A DNA stretch of 64,000 nucleotides, from contig NZ_JAPNLM010000008.1 of the NCBI RefSeq assembly GCF_026627255.1, positions 62,001 to 126,000 of the forward strand. Reading direction: 5' to 3'. The notes beneath the pieces are model-generated. The model did not search any database. It saw only the letters and a program-made list of their open reading frames with translations, and was not told the origin of the DNA. Origin of the DNA: Streptomyces antarcticus. Its GTDB lineage: Bacteria > Actinomycetota > Actinomycetes > Streptomycetales > Streptomycetaceae. Of the stretch, positions 33,619 to 42,919 are shown one piece after another; within the stretch, counting starts at the first letter, position 1, and every line of letters starts with the position of its first letter. The position numbers were made by a program, and so were the translations under genes.

Positions 33619-36144
33619 CTACCGCTTGCGGCGCTCGTCGGGGCCGGTGAGCCCGGCACGGCGCAGGGCGTCGGCCATGGCGCTGTTCGCCGGGGCCGCG
33701 GCGGAGGCGCCGGGGCGCTGGCCCTGGCCGCGCTGGCCCTGGCCGCCACCGCTCTGGCCCTGACCGGCGCCTTGGCCGCGCTGGCCCTGGCCCTGGCTCC
33801 GCTGGCCCTGTCCGCGCTGGTCCTGCCCGGCCGGCGCCTGGCCGCGCTGGCCTTGGCCGCCGCCCTGGCCCTGGCCGCCCTGGCCGCGCTGTTGCGGGGG
33901 CCGGCCGCCACCGCCCCGCCGCTCTTCGCGCTGCCGGGGCGCGCCGGGGGTCCGCTCCGCGCCGGGCTCGTCGTCGATGCGCAGCGTGAGCGAGATCCGC
34001 TTGCGCGGGATGTCGACCTCCATGACCTTGACCCGGACGATGTCGCCGGGCTTGACCACGTCACGCGGGTCCTTGACGAAGGTCTTCGACAGGGCGGAGA
34101 CGTGCGCCAGGCCGTCCTGGTGGACGCCGATGTCGATGAAGGCGCCGAAGGCGGCCACGTTGGTGACCACGCCCTCCAGGATCATCCCCGGGGCCAGGTC
34201 GCCGATCTTCTCCACGCCCTCCTTGAAGGTGGCCGTCTTGAAGGCGGGGCGCGGGTCCCGGCCCGGCTTCTCCAGCTCGCGCAGGATGTCCGTGACCGTG
34301 GGCAGGCCGAAGGCCTCGGTGACGAACTGCTCCGGCCGCAGCGAGCGCAGTACGCCGGTGTTGCCGATCAGGGCCGCCACCTCGCCGCCCGCCGTCTTGC
34401 CCATGGCCCGGACCAGCGGGTAGGCCTCGGGGTGCACGGCCGAGGAGTCCAGCGGGTCGTCCCCGTCGCGGATCCGCAGGAAGCCCGCGCACTGCTCGTA
34501 CGCCTTCGGGCCGAGGCGGGCGACGTCCTTGAGCCCCTTGCGGCTGCGGAAGGGGCCGTTGGCGTCGCGGTGGGCGACGATGTTCTCGGCGAGCCCGCCG
34601 CTGATGCCCGACACACGGGAGAGCAGGGGCGCGGAGGCGGTGTTGACGTCCACGCCGACGCCGTTCACGCAGTCCTCGACGACCGTGTCGAGCGAGCGCG
34701 AGAGCTTCACCTCGGCCAGGTCGTGCTGGTACTGGCCGACGCCGATCGACTTCGGGTCGATCTTCACGAGCTCGGCGAGCGGGTCCTGGAGTCGGCGGGC
34801 GATGGAAACGGCTCCGCGCAACGACACGTCCATGTCGGGGAGTTCCTGCGAGGCGAAGGCCGAGGCCGAGTACACGGAGGCGCCCGCCTCCGAGACCATC
34901 ACCTTGGTGAGCCGCAGCTCGGGGTGGCGGGCGATGAGGTCCGCGGCCAGCTTGTCGGTCTCGCGGGAGGCGGTGCCGTTGCCGATGGCGACCAGCTCGA
35001 CGGCGTGCTCCTTGGCGAGGCGGGCCAGCTTGGCGAGGGAGTCGTCCCACTTGTTGGCGGGGACGTGCGGGTAGATCACCTCCGTGGCGACGACCTTGCC
35101 GGTGTCGTCCACGACGGCGACCTTGACACCGGTGCGGAAGCCCGGGTCGAGGCCGAGCGTGGCCCGGGTGCCGGCGGGCGCCGCGAGCAGCAGGTCGCGC
35201 AGGTTGGCCGCGAAGACCCGTACGGCCTCGTCCTCGGCGGCCTGACGCAGGCGCGTGCGCAGGTCGATGCCGAGGTGCACCTGGATCTTCGTGCGCCAGG
35301 CCCAGCGGACGGTGTCCGCCAGCCACTTGTCGCCGGGCCGGCCGCGGTCGTTCACCCCGGCGCGGCGGGCGATCATGCCCTCGTAGGTGGAGGGCCCGGG
35401 GGTGTCCGCGTCCTCGGGGGCCTCCGGCTCCAGGTCGAGGACGAGGACGTCCTCCTTCTCGCCGCGCAGCATGGCGAGCACCCGGTGGGAGGGCAGTGCG
35501 GTGAACGGCTCGGCGAAGTCGAAGTAGTCGGCGAACTTGGCGCCCGCCTCCTCCTTGCCGTCGCGGACCTTCGCGGCGAGCCGGCCGCGGCCCCACATGC
35601 GCTCGCGCAGTTCGCCGATCAGGTCGGCGTCCTCGGCGAACTTCTCGGTGAGGATGGCGCGGGCGCCCTCCAGGGCGGCCGCCGCGTCGGCGACCCCCTT
35701 GTCCCCGTCGACGAACGCGGCCGCGGCGACGGCCGGTTCGACGGACGGGTCGGCCAGCAGGCCGTCGGCGAGCGGCTCCAGGCCCGCCTCGCGGGCGATC
35801 TGCGCCTTCGTGCGCCGCTTGGGCTTGAAGGGCAGGTAGATGTCCTCCAGCCGGGCCTTGGTGTCGGCGGCGTTGATCCGCGCTTCCAGCTCGGCGTCGA
35901 GCTTGCCCTGCTCCCGTACGGAGTCCAGGATCGCGGCGCGCCGGTCCTCCAGTTCCCGCAGGTAGCGCAGCCGCTCCTCGAGGGTGCGCAGCTGGGCGTC
36001 GTCGAGCATCTCGGTCGCTTCCTTGCGGTAGCGCGCGATGAACGGCACGGTGGAGCCGCCGTCGAGCAGCTCTACGGCGGCCTTGACCTGCCGTTCCCGT
36101 ACGCCGAGCTCCTCGGCGATCCTGCATTCGATGGACGTCGTCAC
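33619..36144 (-). CDS. Tex-family RNA-binding transcription accessory protein with Gly/Gln-rich tail
   Basis: An 841-residue Tex protein (usual length ~770-790). In order it has the N-terminal helical Tex domain (LGVRERQVKAAVELLDGGSTVPFIARYRKEAT), a YqgF/RNase H-like domain (TLGLDPGFRTGVKVAVVD), helix-hairpin-helix segments (ASAPLLSRVSGISGGLAENIV; KDVARLGPKAYEQCAGFLRI) and an S1 domain (MILEGVVTNVAAFGAFIDIGVHQDGLAHVS). After S1 the chain gains ~85 residues of GQ/RG repeats (GQGQRGQ-like) before a short MADALRRAGL tail. The GTG at 36144 starts the conserved sequence. Tex binds nucleic acids and affects gene expression and stress survival; the tail could promote RNA binding or condensation. Confidence 0.95.
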   Translation of the reverse strand: MTTSIECRIAEELGVRERQVKAAVELLDGGSTVPFIARYRKEATEMLDDAQLRTLEERLRYLRELEDRRAAILDSVREQGKLDAELEARINAADTKARLEDIYLPFKPKRRTKAQIAREAGLEPLADGLLADPSVEPAVAAAAFVDGDKGVADAAAALEGARAILTEKFAEDADLIGELRERMWGRGRLAAKVRDGKEEAGAKFADYFDFAEPFTALPSHRVLAMLRGEKEDVLVLDLEPEAPEDADTPGPSTYEGMIARRAGVNDRGRPGDKWLADTVRWAWRTKIQVHLGIDLRTRLRQAAEDEAVRVFAANLRDLLLAAPAGTRATLGLDPGFRTGVKVAVVDDTGKVVATEVIYPHVPANKWDDSLAKLARLAKEHAVELVAIGNGTASRETDKLAADLIARHPELRLTKVMVSEAGASVYSASAFASQELPDMDVSLRGAVSIARRLQDPLAELVKIDPKSIGVGQYQHDLAEVKLSRSLDTVVEDCVNGVGVDVNTASAPLLSRVSGISGGLAENIVAHRDANGPFRSRKGLKDVARLGPKAYEQCAGFLRIRDGDDPLDSSAVHPEAYPLVRAMGKTAGGEVAALIGNTGVLRSLRPEQFVTEAFGLPTVTDILRELEKPGRDPRPAFKTATFKEGVEKIGDLAPGMILEGVVTNVAAFGAFIDIGVHQDGLAHVSALSKTFVKDPRDVVKPGDIVRVKVMEVDIPRKRISLTLRIDDEPGAERTPGAPRQREERRGGGGRPPQQRGQGGQGQGGGQGQRGQAPAGQDQRGQGQRSQGQGQRGQGAGQGQSGGGQGQRGQGQRPGASAAAPANSAMADALRRAGLTGPDERRKR

Positions 36145-36268
36145 GATCGGGTCCCGCCTGCCTTCGTTTGCACTGGAAGGCTGCCAAGTGTGGCAGGTGG
36201 CCGCCGCAAGGGCGGGCAAGCCCGCCACACGGCGGCTCCGGAACCGGCGCGACCGGGAAAGGGACGGC

Positions 36269-37135
36269 CTAGCCGCGGAGGTCCGCCGGGAAGGCCCCGG
36301 CGGTGACGGCCTTCATCACGAGGCCGCCGCCGAGTTCCGCCAGGCGGGCCAGGCCGGCCGCGCCGAGGTGCTCGTACGGGGCGGCGTCCAGCCGGTCGGT
36401 CTCCGCCTCCAGCCGTTCGCGCAGCGCGGCGCCCTCCGCGGTGAGAGCGCCGTCGGCGTCGAGGACCCCGCGGCGGCGCAGCCGGTCGGTGGCGGCGTCC
36501 AGGTCGGACTGCTCCCAGCCGCGGATGGCCTTGAGCCACTTCGGGGCCATGCCCTTGCCGGTGGCGGTGTGGCTGACCAGGGCCTCCAGCGGGTCGAGGT
36601 CCGCCGCGAGCAGGGCGGCGAGGTGGCCGTCGCCGCGGTGCTCGCGCAGCAGGGTGGCGGCGTGCCACAGGCGCAGGTGGGGCTCCTGGGGCACGGGGAG
36701 GTCGGCGTGGGCGGAGTAGAGGGCGCGGCCGTGCCGGGTACAGGCCTCGGTGGCGCGCATCGCCAGGTCGGCGGCCTCGGCGAGCTCGGGCGACTCGACG
36801 GTCTCGGCGCCGAGGAGGCGGGTCAGGGTGGCGTCGGCGGCGCGCAGGCGTGCGGCCAGGGCCTCGGCGGGCGTGACGGTCTCCCAGACGGCCGGGAGGT
36901 GCCGGGCGACGAGGTCGTGGCGGTAGTTGTAGAACGCGGCGGTCACGGCGCCCGCTCCGACCGCTCCCATGGCGGCCGACCGGTGGGCCAGGTTGACGGC
37001 GACCGGGTCCTTGACCCCGAGGGCGGCGAACTCCCTGGTGATGTCCGGGGAGAAGTACACGGTGGAGTGAATCGGGTTGATCGCGCCGTGCCAGGCGTGC
37101 CGGGCGGCGAGCGGGGGAAGCGTCGAGACGGTCAT
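36269..37135 (-). CDS. SCO6745-family protein of unknown function
   Basis: A 288-residue helical protein matching what I know as the actinobacterial SCO6745 family: N-terminal LAARHAWHGAINPIHSTVYFSPD, AMGAVGAGAVTAAFYNY, PHLRLWHAATLLREHRGDGH and ALVSHTATGKG. The C-terminal third (WEQSDLDAATDRLRRRGVLDADGALTAEG) looks like a winged-helix, so it may sense something through its N-domain, but no ligand is known. No signal peptide or metal motif beyond scattered His. ATG at 37135; 394 bp upstream of it is non-coding. Confidence 0.8.
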   Translation of the reverse strand: MTVSTLPPLAARHAWHGAINPIHSTVYFSPDITREFAALGVKDPVAVNLAHRSAAMGAVGAGAVTAAFYNYRHDLVARHLPAVWETVTPAEALAARLRAADATLTRLLGAETVESPELAEAADLAMRATEACTRHGRALYSAHADLPVPQEPHLRLWHAATLLREHRGDGHLAALLAADLDPLEALVSHTATGKGMAPKWLKAIRGWEQSDLDAATDRLRRRGVLDADGALTAEGAALRERLEAETDRLDAAPYEHLGAAGLARLAELGGGLVMKAVTAGAFPADLRG

Positions 37136-37529
37136 GGCGGCCAGGTTACCGACTGCTCAGTATGTCGGGTACCCCGCCGGGGCAGGTGAGGCCGCCGGTG
37201 CCCGGGACACCCCGCGCGGGCGGTCGTTTCCGGCCGTTCTCCGGGCCGGGCCGGAGCCGAGCCGGAGCCGGACCGGCCCCGGTCCCGGACCGGTCCCCCG
37301 TCCCGGCCGCCGCTCCCCCGGGCCCGCCGCACCCGCGCCGACCCGCCACGTGGCCCGTACCACCGGGCAGCGCGGCCCGCCGCACCGGCTCGCCGGGCCC
37401 CGGCGTGACGGCCGAATGGCGATCGTGTGAATGCAGGGGCCATGGACATGACGTGGGACGGCAGGGGTGAATACGGTCGAACGACGAGACCTTGAACCGC
37501 ACTGTCTCCCCTACCACTTGGAGCCCTTC
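37136..37529. promoter_or_regulatory. Divergent promoter region of SCO6745-like and M1 peptidase genes
   Basis: About 394 bp without a convincing gene. The middle (37230-37330) is an extremely GC-rich patch of iterated CCGGAGCCGGACC/CCGGTCCCGG elements able to fold into several alternative hairpins. The right part (37420-37525), less GC-rich, should contain the promoter and leader of the peptidase gene. Confidence 0.45.
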
Positions 37530-39059
37530 GTGCACCGCAAAGTCATCGCCCCGAGCGTGCTCGCCGCTTCCCTCCTGCTGGTGATCCCGGCGTCGGCGGC
37601 GAGTTCCGGTCCGGGCGCACCGGGTATCGGCGATCCCTACTACCCGGCCAGCGGCAATGGCGGATACGACGTGTCGCACTACGACCTGCGCCTGCGGTAC
37701 CAGCCGAAGACGGACCTCCTGGAGGGCACGGCCACCCTCCTGGCCACCACCAGGCAGGACCTCTCCCGTTTCAACCTCGACTTCGGCCTCAAGGTCAGCG
37801 AGATCCGGGTCAACGGCACGAAGGCGAAGTTCGCCACGTCCGGCGACCACGAGCTGGAGGTCACCCCGGCGAAGCCGCTGGCGCGCAACACCTCGGTCAC
37901 CGTCGTCGTCAAGTACGCGGGAAAGCCCTCCGAGTTCAAGGTGGACGGCTGGTCGGCGTGGCAGCGCACGCCCGACGGCGGTGTGGCCGCGCAGGAGCCG
38001 GACTCGGCGGTCTGGTGGTTCCCGAGCAACGACCACCCCACGGACAAGGCCACCTTCGACGTGTCCGTCAACGTCCCCGACGGCACCCAGGCCATCAGCA
38101 ACGGCGTGCTCCAGTCGCAGACCTCGCGGCTGGGCTGGACCCGGTTCAACTGGCGCTCCAACAAGCCGCAGGCCACGTACCTGGCCACCCTCGCGGTCGG
38201 CAAGTTCGACATCACCACCGACAAGACGGCGAGCGGTCTGCCGATCCTCAACGCCTACAGCAAGGACCTCGGCGACAACGCGGGCGCGGCGCGCGCCAGC
38301 GTGGAGCGCACCGGTGAGGTCGCGGAGTGGCTGGAGGGGGTCTTCGGGCCGTACCCCTTCAACGCGCTGGGCGGCTACGTGCCGAACGTGACCGCGGGCT
38401 TCGCCCTGGAGACGCAGACCCGGCCGTTCTACGGGCCGCGGCAGTTCCAGAACGGCGCGAACGTCTCGGTGGTCGTCCACGAGCTGGCCCACCAGTGGTA
38501 CGGCGACAGCGTGTCCGTCGAGGGCTGGAAGGACATCTGGATCAACGAGGGCTTCGCCCGCTACAGCCAGTGGCTGTGGTCGGAGAAGGAGGGCGAGGGC
38601 ACCGCGCAGGAGCTCGCCGACTGGGCGTACGCCACCCGCCCGGCCGAGGACCCGTTCTGGCAGGTCAAGCCGGGTGACCCGGGTCCGGAGAACCAGTTCC
38701 ACGGCGCCGTCTACGACCGTGGCGCCATCGCCGTGCAGGCGCTGCGCAACGAGGTCGGTGACGAGACGTTCTTCCAGATCCTGAAGGGCTGGCCGACCGA
38801 GCGGGCGCACGGCAACGCCAAGGTCGGCGACTTCGTCCGGTACGCGGAGAAGATCTCGAAGAAGCCGCTGGCCCAGTTGTTCGAGACCTGGCTCTACACC
38901 CCGGGCAAGCCGGACGTCTCCGCCCTGAACCCGGCCGCCGCCAAGGCCGCGCAGTCCCCCTCGGCCCGCTCGCTCCCGGCCGCCCCGGCGGAGAGGGTGG
39001 AGCCGAAGTCCTGGAAGAAGATCGCGGAGACGAACACGGTCCACGACCACGGTCGCTGA
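37530..39059 (+). CDS. Secreted M1-family metallopeptidase
   Basis: A 509-residue exported aminopeptidase-like zinc enzyme. The signal peptide (VHRKVIAPSVLAASLLLVIPASAAS) is followed by the M1 N-domain beta saddle, then HELAHQW at 317-323 and NEGFA with Glu340, giving a perfect HExxH-x18-E zinc site. The exopeptidase GxMEN motif is not in its usual form; the corresponding place reads AGFALETQTRPFYG, as in secreted Streptomyces M1 members. The GTG at 37530 has GGAG eight bases upstream. The protein lacks the long C-terminal domain of cytosolic PepN. It ends convergent with the MpaB-like gene with 6 bp between them. Confidence 0.93.
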   Translation: MHRKVIAPSVLAASLLLVIPASAASSGPGAPGIGDPYYPASGNGGYDVSHYDLRLRYQPKTDLLEGTATLLATTRQDLSRFNLDFGLKVSEIRVNGTKAKFATSGDHELEVTPAKPLARNTSVTVVVKYAGKPSEFKVDGWSAWQRTPDGGVAAQEPDSAVWWFPSNDHPTDKATFDVSVNVPDGTQAISNGVLQSQTSRLGWTRFNWRSNKPQATYLATLAVGKFDITTDKTASGLPILNAYSKDLGDNAGAARASVERTGEVAEWLEGVFGPYPFNALGGYVPNVTAGFALETQTRPFYGPRQFQNGANVSVVVHELAHQWYGDSVSVEGWKDIWINEGFARYSQWLWSEKEGEGTAQELADWAYATRPAEDPFWQVKPGDPGPENQFHGAVYDRGAIAVQALRNEVGDETFFQILKGWPTERAHGNAKVGDFVRYAEKISKKPLAQLFETWLYTPGKPDVSALNPAAAKAAQSPSARSLPAAPAERVEPKSWKKIAETNTVHDHGR

Positions 39060-39065
39060 GGTCCG

Positions 39066-39971
39066 TCAGCGGGCGGCGGCGTGCCATCGGGCCCGGGCCG
39101 CCCGCGCGACGGGCAGGTAGCGAAGCCGCTCGGGCAGGAGCGGTACGAGGATCCGCACGGCGGTGCTGAACCGCCGCAGGCGGCGTTCCTGGGCCGGGGT
39201 CCACTCCAGGCCGATCGCGGCGCGCGCGTCGGGCGGCATGTACCCGACGGTGACGAAGGCCCGCAGGCGCAGGAACGCCGTCCGCAGCACCGGCCAGGTG
39301 AGCCGCAGCAGCAGCCGTACGGGCAGCGGGCCGCCCTCGGGGCGGGGCAGCGGCACGTCGGTGGCGACCAGTTCGCGGGCGACCTTCGTCGGCTCGATCT
39401 CCTCGGCCAGCATGCGACGGTAGTAGACCCAGAACTCCTCGATGCCCTGCGGCATGTCCCGGTCGTGGAGGCCGAGGATGCGGCCCACCTGGAGCCACTC
39501 GCGGTAGAGCTGTCGCTCCTGGGCGGGGGTGAAGCGGCGCAGCAGGTAGCGGCCCGCGTACAGGTAGACCGGGAAGCCGCTGGCGTGCACCCAGGCGTAG
39601 CAGGCGGGGTCGAGGGAGTGGTAGCGCCGGCCCCGGGTGTCGGTGCCCTGGATCTCCTTGTGCAGGCGGCGGACCCGGCGCCCCTCCTCGGCGGCGTCCT
39701 GCCCGCCGTACACCCACAGCTGGACCGAGCGCAGCGAGCGCTCGCCGCGGCCCCAGGGGTCGGTACGGAAGACGGAGTGCTCGTCGACGCCGGCGCCGAT
39801 GGCGGGGTGGGCGACCTGCATGGTGAAGGCGGCGGGGAGCATCAGCAGGGCGCGGACGTCGCCGGCGATGGTCCACAGCACACCGCCGGGAGGCGGCGGC
39901 TCGGGGTCGGCGCGGCGGTCGGCGGCCGTCCGGCCAGGCGATCCCTTCGCGGGGTGTTCCGTCGTACTCAT
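39066..39971 (-). CDS. MpaB-family (DUF2236) oxygenase-like protein
   Basis: A 301-residue protein of the MpaB'/rubber-oxygenase-catalytic-domain family, helical haem proteins including Lcp latex-clearing protein. The N-terminal LWTIAGDVRALLMLPAAFTMQVAHPAIGAGV holds the conserved Arg/His pattern (haem ligand candidates in AHPAIG and the HKEIQGTD helix), followed by WVHASGFPVYLYAGRY. The activity and substrate of this member are unknown. The ATG at 39971 has GGGGGA upstream; the apparent extension of this frame to 41300 is an antisense shadow of the sphingomyelinase gene. Confidence 0.85.
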   Translation of the reverse strand: MSTTEHPAKGSPGRTAADRRADPEPPPPGGVLWTIAGDVRALLMLPAAFTMQVAHPAIGAGVDEHSVFRTDPWGRGERSLRSVQLWVYGGQDAAEEGRRVRRLHKEIQGTDTRGRRYHSLDPACYAWVHASGFPVYLYAGRYLLRRFTPAQERQLYREWLQVGRILGLHDRDMPQGIEEFWVYYRRMLAEEIEPTKVARELVATDVPLPRPEGGPLPVRLLLRLTWPVLRTAFLRLRAFVTVGYMPPDARAAIGLEWTPAQERRLRRFSTAVRILVPLLPERLRYLPVARAARARWHAAAR

Positions 39972-40238
39972 GATCGCGTCCCCCAGGGTCTGGACCTCGC
40001 CGTCTTTCCAGTATGCCGGGGGTCGCGCGGCTTCTGCCGGGGCCCCCGTACTGCCGGGCCGGGGGGCCGCGCGTCCTTCACGCGGACCTCTGCGGAGGAG
40101 TGATCGGCTCCGGTCCCGCCGGCGCCCCCACGTCGTCGCGCTGTGGACAGAAAGTCTTGTCACGGGTGTTACCCCGAAGTAACCGTGGCTGCTTGGATGA
40201 CGGAGCCGATCTTCCCCCGCAGGAATGATGGAGACCTC

Positions 40239-41228
40239 ATGCTGCTCACCTCCCACCGCCGCCACCGGGCCGCCGCCGCGGCCGTCGCGGCGATAGCCGC
40301 CGGTGCGCTGGCCGCCACCACCGCGCCGGCCGCCACGGCCGCGGAGAGCGCCGCCGCCCCGCGGCTCAGCGTCCTGTCGTACAACGTGTTCCTGATGAGC
40401 AAGAGCCTCTACCCGAACTGGGGCCAGGACCACCGGGCTGCGGAGATCCCCAAGGCGGACTTCTACCAGGGCCACGACGTCGTCGTCCTCCAGGAGGCCT
40501 TCGACAACGCCGCCTCGGACGCGATCAAGGCCAACTCGGCCGCGCGCTACCCGTACCAGACCCCGGTCATCGGCCGCAGCAAGAGCGGCTGGGACGCCAC
40601 CGGGGGCGCGTACTCCTCCACCACCCCGGAGGACGGCGGCGTCACGGTCCTGAGCAAGTGGCCCATCGTGCGCAAGGAGCAGGTGGTCTACAAGGACGCC
40701 TGCGGCGCCGACTGGTGGTCGAACAAGGGCTTCGCCTACGTCGTCCTGAACGTCAACGGCGCCAAGGTGCACGTGGTCGGCACGCACGCGCAGTCCACCG
40801 ACCCCGGCTGCGGCGCGGGTGAGGCGGCGGAGATGCGCGCCCGCCAGTTCCGGTCGATCGACGCGTTCCTGGACGGGAAGAACATCCCGGCGAACGAGCA
40901 GGTCATCGTCGCCGGTGACCTGAACGTCGACTCGCACACCCCCGAGTACGCGTCCCTGCTCGCCAACGCCGACCTGGCCGGCTCCGACAGCCGCACCGGG
41001 CACCCGTACTCCTTCGACACCGCGCTGAACTCGATCGCGTCCTACCGCTACCCGACGGACCCGCGCGAGGACCTGGACTACGTCCTGTACCGCAAGGGCA
41101 ACGCGCGCCCGGCGGGCTGGGAGAACAACGTGGTCAAGGAGCAGTCCGCGCCCTGGACCGTCTCCAGCTGGGGCACGTCCTACACCTACACCAACCTCTC
41201 CGACCACTACCCGCTGATCGGCCGCTGA
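40239..41228 (+). CDS. Secreted sphingomyelinase C-like phosphodiesterase
   Basis: A 329-residue exported enzyme of the endonuclease/exonuclease/phosphatase fold, neutral sphingomyelinase branch. The signal peptide runs through AAATTAPAATAAES. Metal/catalytic motifs are LSVLSYNVFLMS (Asn), VVLQEAF (Glu), VVGTHAQSTDPGC (His), VAGDLNVDS (Asp/Asn), REDLDYVLYRKG and NLSDHYPL (catalytic Asp-His). Members hydrolyse sphingomyelin or related phospholipids to phosphocholine. The ATG at 40239 is preceded by GGAG seven bases earlier. It stands alone; a UUCG-loop terminator follows. Confidence 0.93.
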   Translation: MLLTSHRRHRAAAAAVAAIAAGALAATTAPAATAAESAAAPRLSVLSYNVFLMSKSLYPNWGQDHRAAEIPKADFYQGHDVVVLQEAFDNAASDAIKANSAARYPYQTPVIGRSKSGWDATGGAYSSTTPEDGGVTVLSKWPIVRKEQVVYKDACGADWWSNKGFAYVVLNVNGAKVHVVGTHAQSTDPGCGAGEAAEMRARQFRSIDAFLDGKNIPANEQVIVAGDLNVDSHTPEYASLLANADLAGSDSRTGHPYSFDTALNSIASYRYPTDPREDLDYVLYRKGNARPAGWENNVVKEQSAPWTVSSWGTSYTYTNLSDHYPLIGR

Positions 41229-41265
41229 CCGCCCGCCCACAACGCCCGGCGCATCCTCCCGATAC

Positions 41266-41296
41266 CCCTTCCGGCCCTTCGGGGAAGGAAGGGGGC
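41266..41296. terminator. Bidirectional terminator with UUCG-type loop
   Basis: CCCCTTCC and GGAAGGGG flank an inner CCC-TTCG-GGG hairpin between the convergent sphingomyelinase and pterin dehydratase genes. The position and the tetraloop make it a likely shared terminator. Confidence 0.65.
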
Positions 41297-41314
41297 TCAC
41301 CCGTTCATCCAGGG

Positions 41315-41629
41315 TCAGTCGAGCGGAAGCGCCTGGTGCGCGGCGACGATCGCGTCGATGCGGTGCGCGAGGTCGAAGTCGGCCGCGGTGAGCCGGTGCC
41401 CGGCGTCGTGGGTCGTGATCGACGCGCGGAGGCTGTCAATGCGGAGGTCGAGGTCGGCGTGATGCTGGACCCGCCGGGACCGGTCGGCGATCGTCACGAT
41501 CGCGGCCACCGCCGCGTGATACCGAATCGGATAGGTACGGGTGATCTCATCGCCCTTCCGTTCCCACCCCGGCAGCCCGGCCATGCCCTCCGCGACCTCC
41601 TCTTCGGACAGCACCGTCGGCACGCCCAT
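41315..41629 (-). CDS. Pterin-4a-carbinolamine dehydratase
   Basis: A 104-residue member of the PCD/DCoH family, which dehydrates 4a-hydroxytetrahydropterin formed by aromatic amino acid hydroxylases. The active-site motif is VQHHADLDLR with the downstream DxxLRASITTHDAGHRLTAADFDLAHRID helix, and the length is normal for the family. No hydroxylase is nearby. The gene starts only one base after the stop of the upstream regulator gene, so it is probably its operon partner, an unusual pairing for a recycling enzyme. Confidence 0.9.
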   Translation of the reverse strand: MGVPTVLSEEEVAEGMAGLPGWERKGDEITRTYPIRYHAAVAAIVTIADRSRRVQHHADLDLRIDSLRASITTHDAGHRLTAADFDLAHRIDAIVAAHQALPLD

Positions 41630-41630
41630 G

Positions 41631-42902
41631 TCAGCTCCCCTCGTTCACCGACGCCAGGATCCCCGCGAGGTCCCGGCCTACCGGGGCATCGTGCCATGGC
41701 CGCATAGCCTTCTCCAGGATGCCCAGTTCGCGGCGCATGCGGGCGGATCCGGTCTCGACGGCGATCTCGACGGCCGCCCGCGCGATGTCGACGGCCTGCT
41801 CCGGCTCCCGGGCACCGGCAGCGGCGGTAGCGTGCCGGGCGAGGTACACGCCGCGATCCCGGCGGGCGGTCGCGGGCACCGCGTCAAGGACCTGCGACCA
41901 CAGGGACTCCGCCTCACGCCCCAGGCCAAGCCGGCCGTAGCAGGTGGCGCGCTGCACTTCGAGGTAGCCGGGTGTCCGCCGGCAGGCGTTGCCCCAGGGC
42001 AGGTCGTCATCGACTCGGGAGATCAGGTCGTCGGCCACGTCGATGAGCCGGTCGACAGCGGTGCGGTCGCCGACGAGGCTGGCGCCGTGAGCCTGCTGTT
42101 GCATGGCCATCACCCTCACCTTGGGGAACAGCCGGTCGTCTACGAGAGCGGCCTCGCACAGGTCGATGACTCCGTACCCGTCGCCGAGGTCGGTGCGGAC
42201 CTGCGCGAGGTTGACGAGGCTGTAGCCGAAGAGGTGCCGGTCCCGGGAGCGGGCCGCGATCTCCTGCGTTATCCCCCGCCAGAAGCTGGCCGCGCCCAGG
42301 TCGCCAGCGTCCTGGTAGAGCCAGCCGACGAGCGCGGCATACGCGGCGCCGACGCGGAGCAGCCCGCTGCGGGTCTCGCCTTGCGCGGAGCGGACAAGCT
42401 TGTCGATGAGCTGGTACTGCGCGGATACGGTACCGATGAGGTCGTGCGGCCCGAGCAGCATGTCGGCCCGGTAGTGCCCCTCCAACTGCTCCTGGAAGTA
42501 GCTGATCAGCGCGGGATCGACGTGTTGCGCGGCGGTGGGGCCGGGCACGAGCGCGGCCGCAGTGACGCTGACGAAGGTCGGGCGGTTCACGTCTGCCTCT
42601 TGGTGTGCCTCGGGTCGGATCCAGCCGACTGGCGGCTGGAACCCGAGCTCCTCAGGCCAGCGGCCGAGGGCATCGTGAAGGACGATCGCGGTGGCCTCCG
42701 GCGGCCAGCCGCGCTGACCCACGTCACCCTCCCAGCGACGCCAGGTTCTGGCCGCCACGTGAAAGTGCGGGTCGTCCAAAAGCCGCTGCCCATAGAGACT
42801 GACGGCTTCTGCTGCGCACTGCATTGAGCGCCACCCGGCCCTGAGCCGGGCTGCCCGAAGCGCGTCATTTCGGTGGCCAACCGCTCCAGTGTGAGGTGTC
42901 AT
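41631..42902 (-). CDS. XRE-like regulator with TPR-type sensor domain
   Basis: A 423-residue protein. Residues ~8-85 contain a divergent helix-turn-helix (ALRAARLRAGWRSMQCAAEA ... HVAARTWRRWEGDVGQRGWPP, with the W/RRWE signature of Streptomyces XRE relatives). The rest is a chain of helical TPR-like repeats (LRVGAAYAALVGWLYQDAGDLGAASFWRGI, GYSLVNLAQVRTDLGD, ATCYGRLGLGREAESLWSQVL). Such proteins resemble peptide- or small-molecule-sensing regulators. The ATG at 42902 has GGAGGC upstream. It faces the small-gene chain across a phased TGGCC array, its probable binding region. Confidence 0.75.
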   Translation of the reverse strand: MTPHTGAVGHRNDALRAARLRAGWRSMQCAAEAVSLYGQRLLDDPHFHVAARTWRRWEGDVGQRGWPPEATAIVLHDALGRWPEELGFQPPVGWIRPEAHQEADVNRPTFVSVTAAALVPGPTAAQHVDPALISYFQEQLEGHYRADMLLGPHDLIGTVSAQYQLIDKLVRSAQGETRSGLLRVGAAYAALVGWLYQDAGDLGAASFWRGITQEIAARSRDRHLFGYSLVNLAQVRTDLGDGYGVIDLCEAALVDDRLFPKVRVMAMQQQAHGASLVGDRTAVDRLIDVADDLISRVDDDLPWGNACRRTPGYLEVQRATCYGRLGLGREAESLWSQVLDAVPATARRDRGVYLARHATAAAGAREPEQAVDIARAAVEIAVETGSARMRRELGILEKAMRPWHDAPVGRDLAGILASVNEGS

Positions 42903-42919
42903 CGCGTCTGCCTCCGGCC

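Noticed and set aside
40143..40238. In-frame extension upstream of the sphingomyelinase signal peptide
   Set aside because: The ATG at 40239 has the Shine-Dalgarno and begins a proper signal peptide; the extension does not look like protein.
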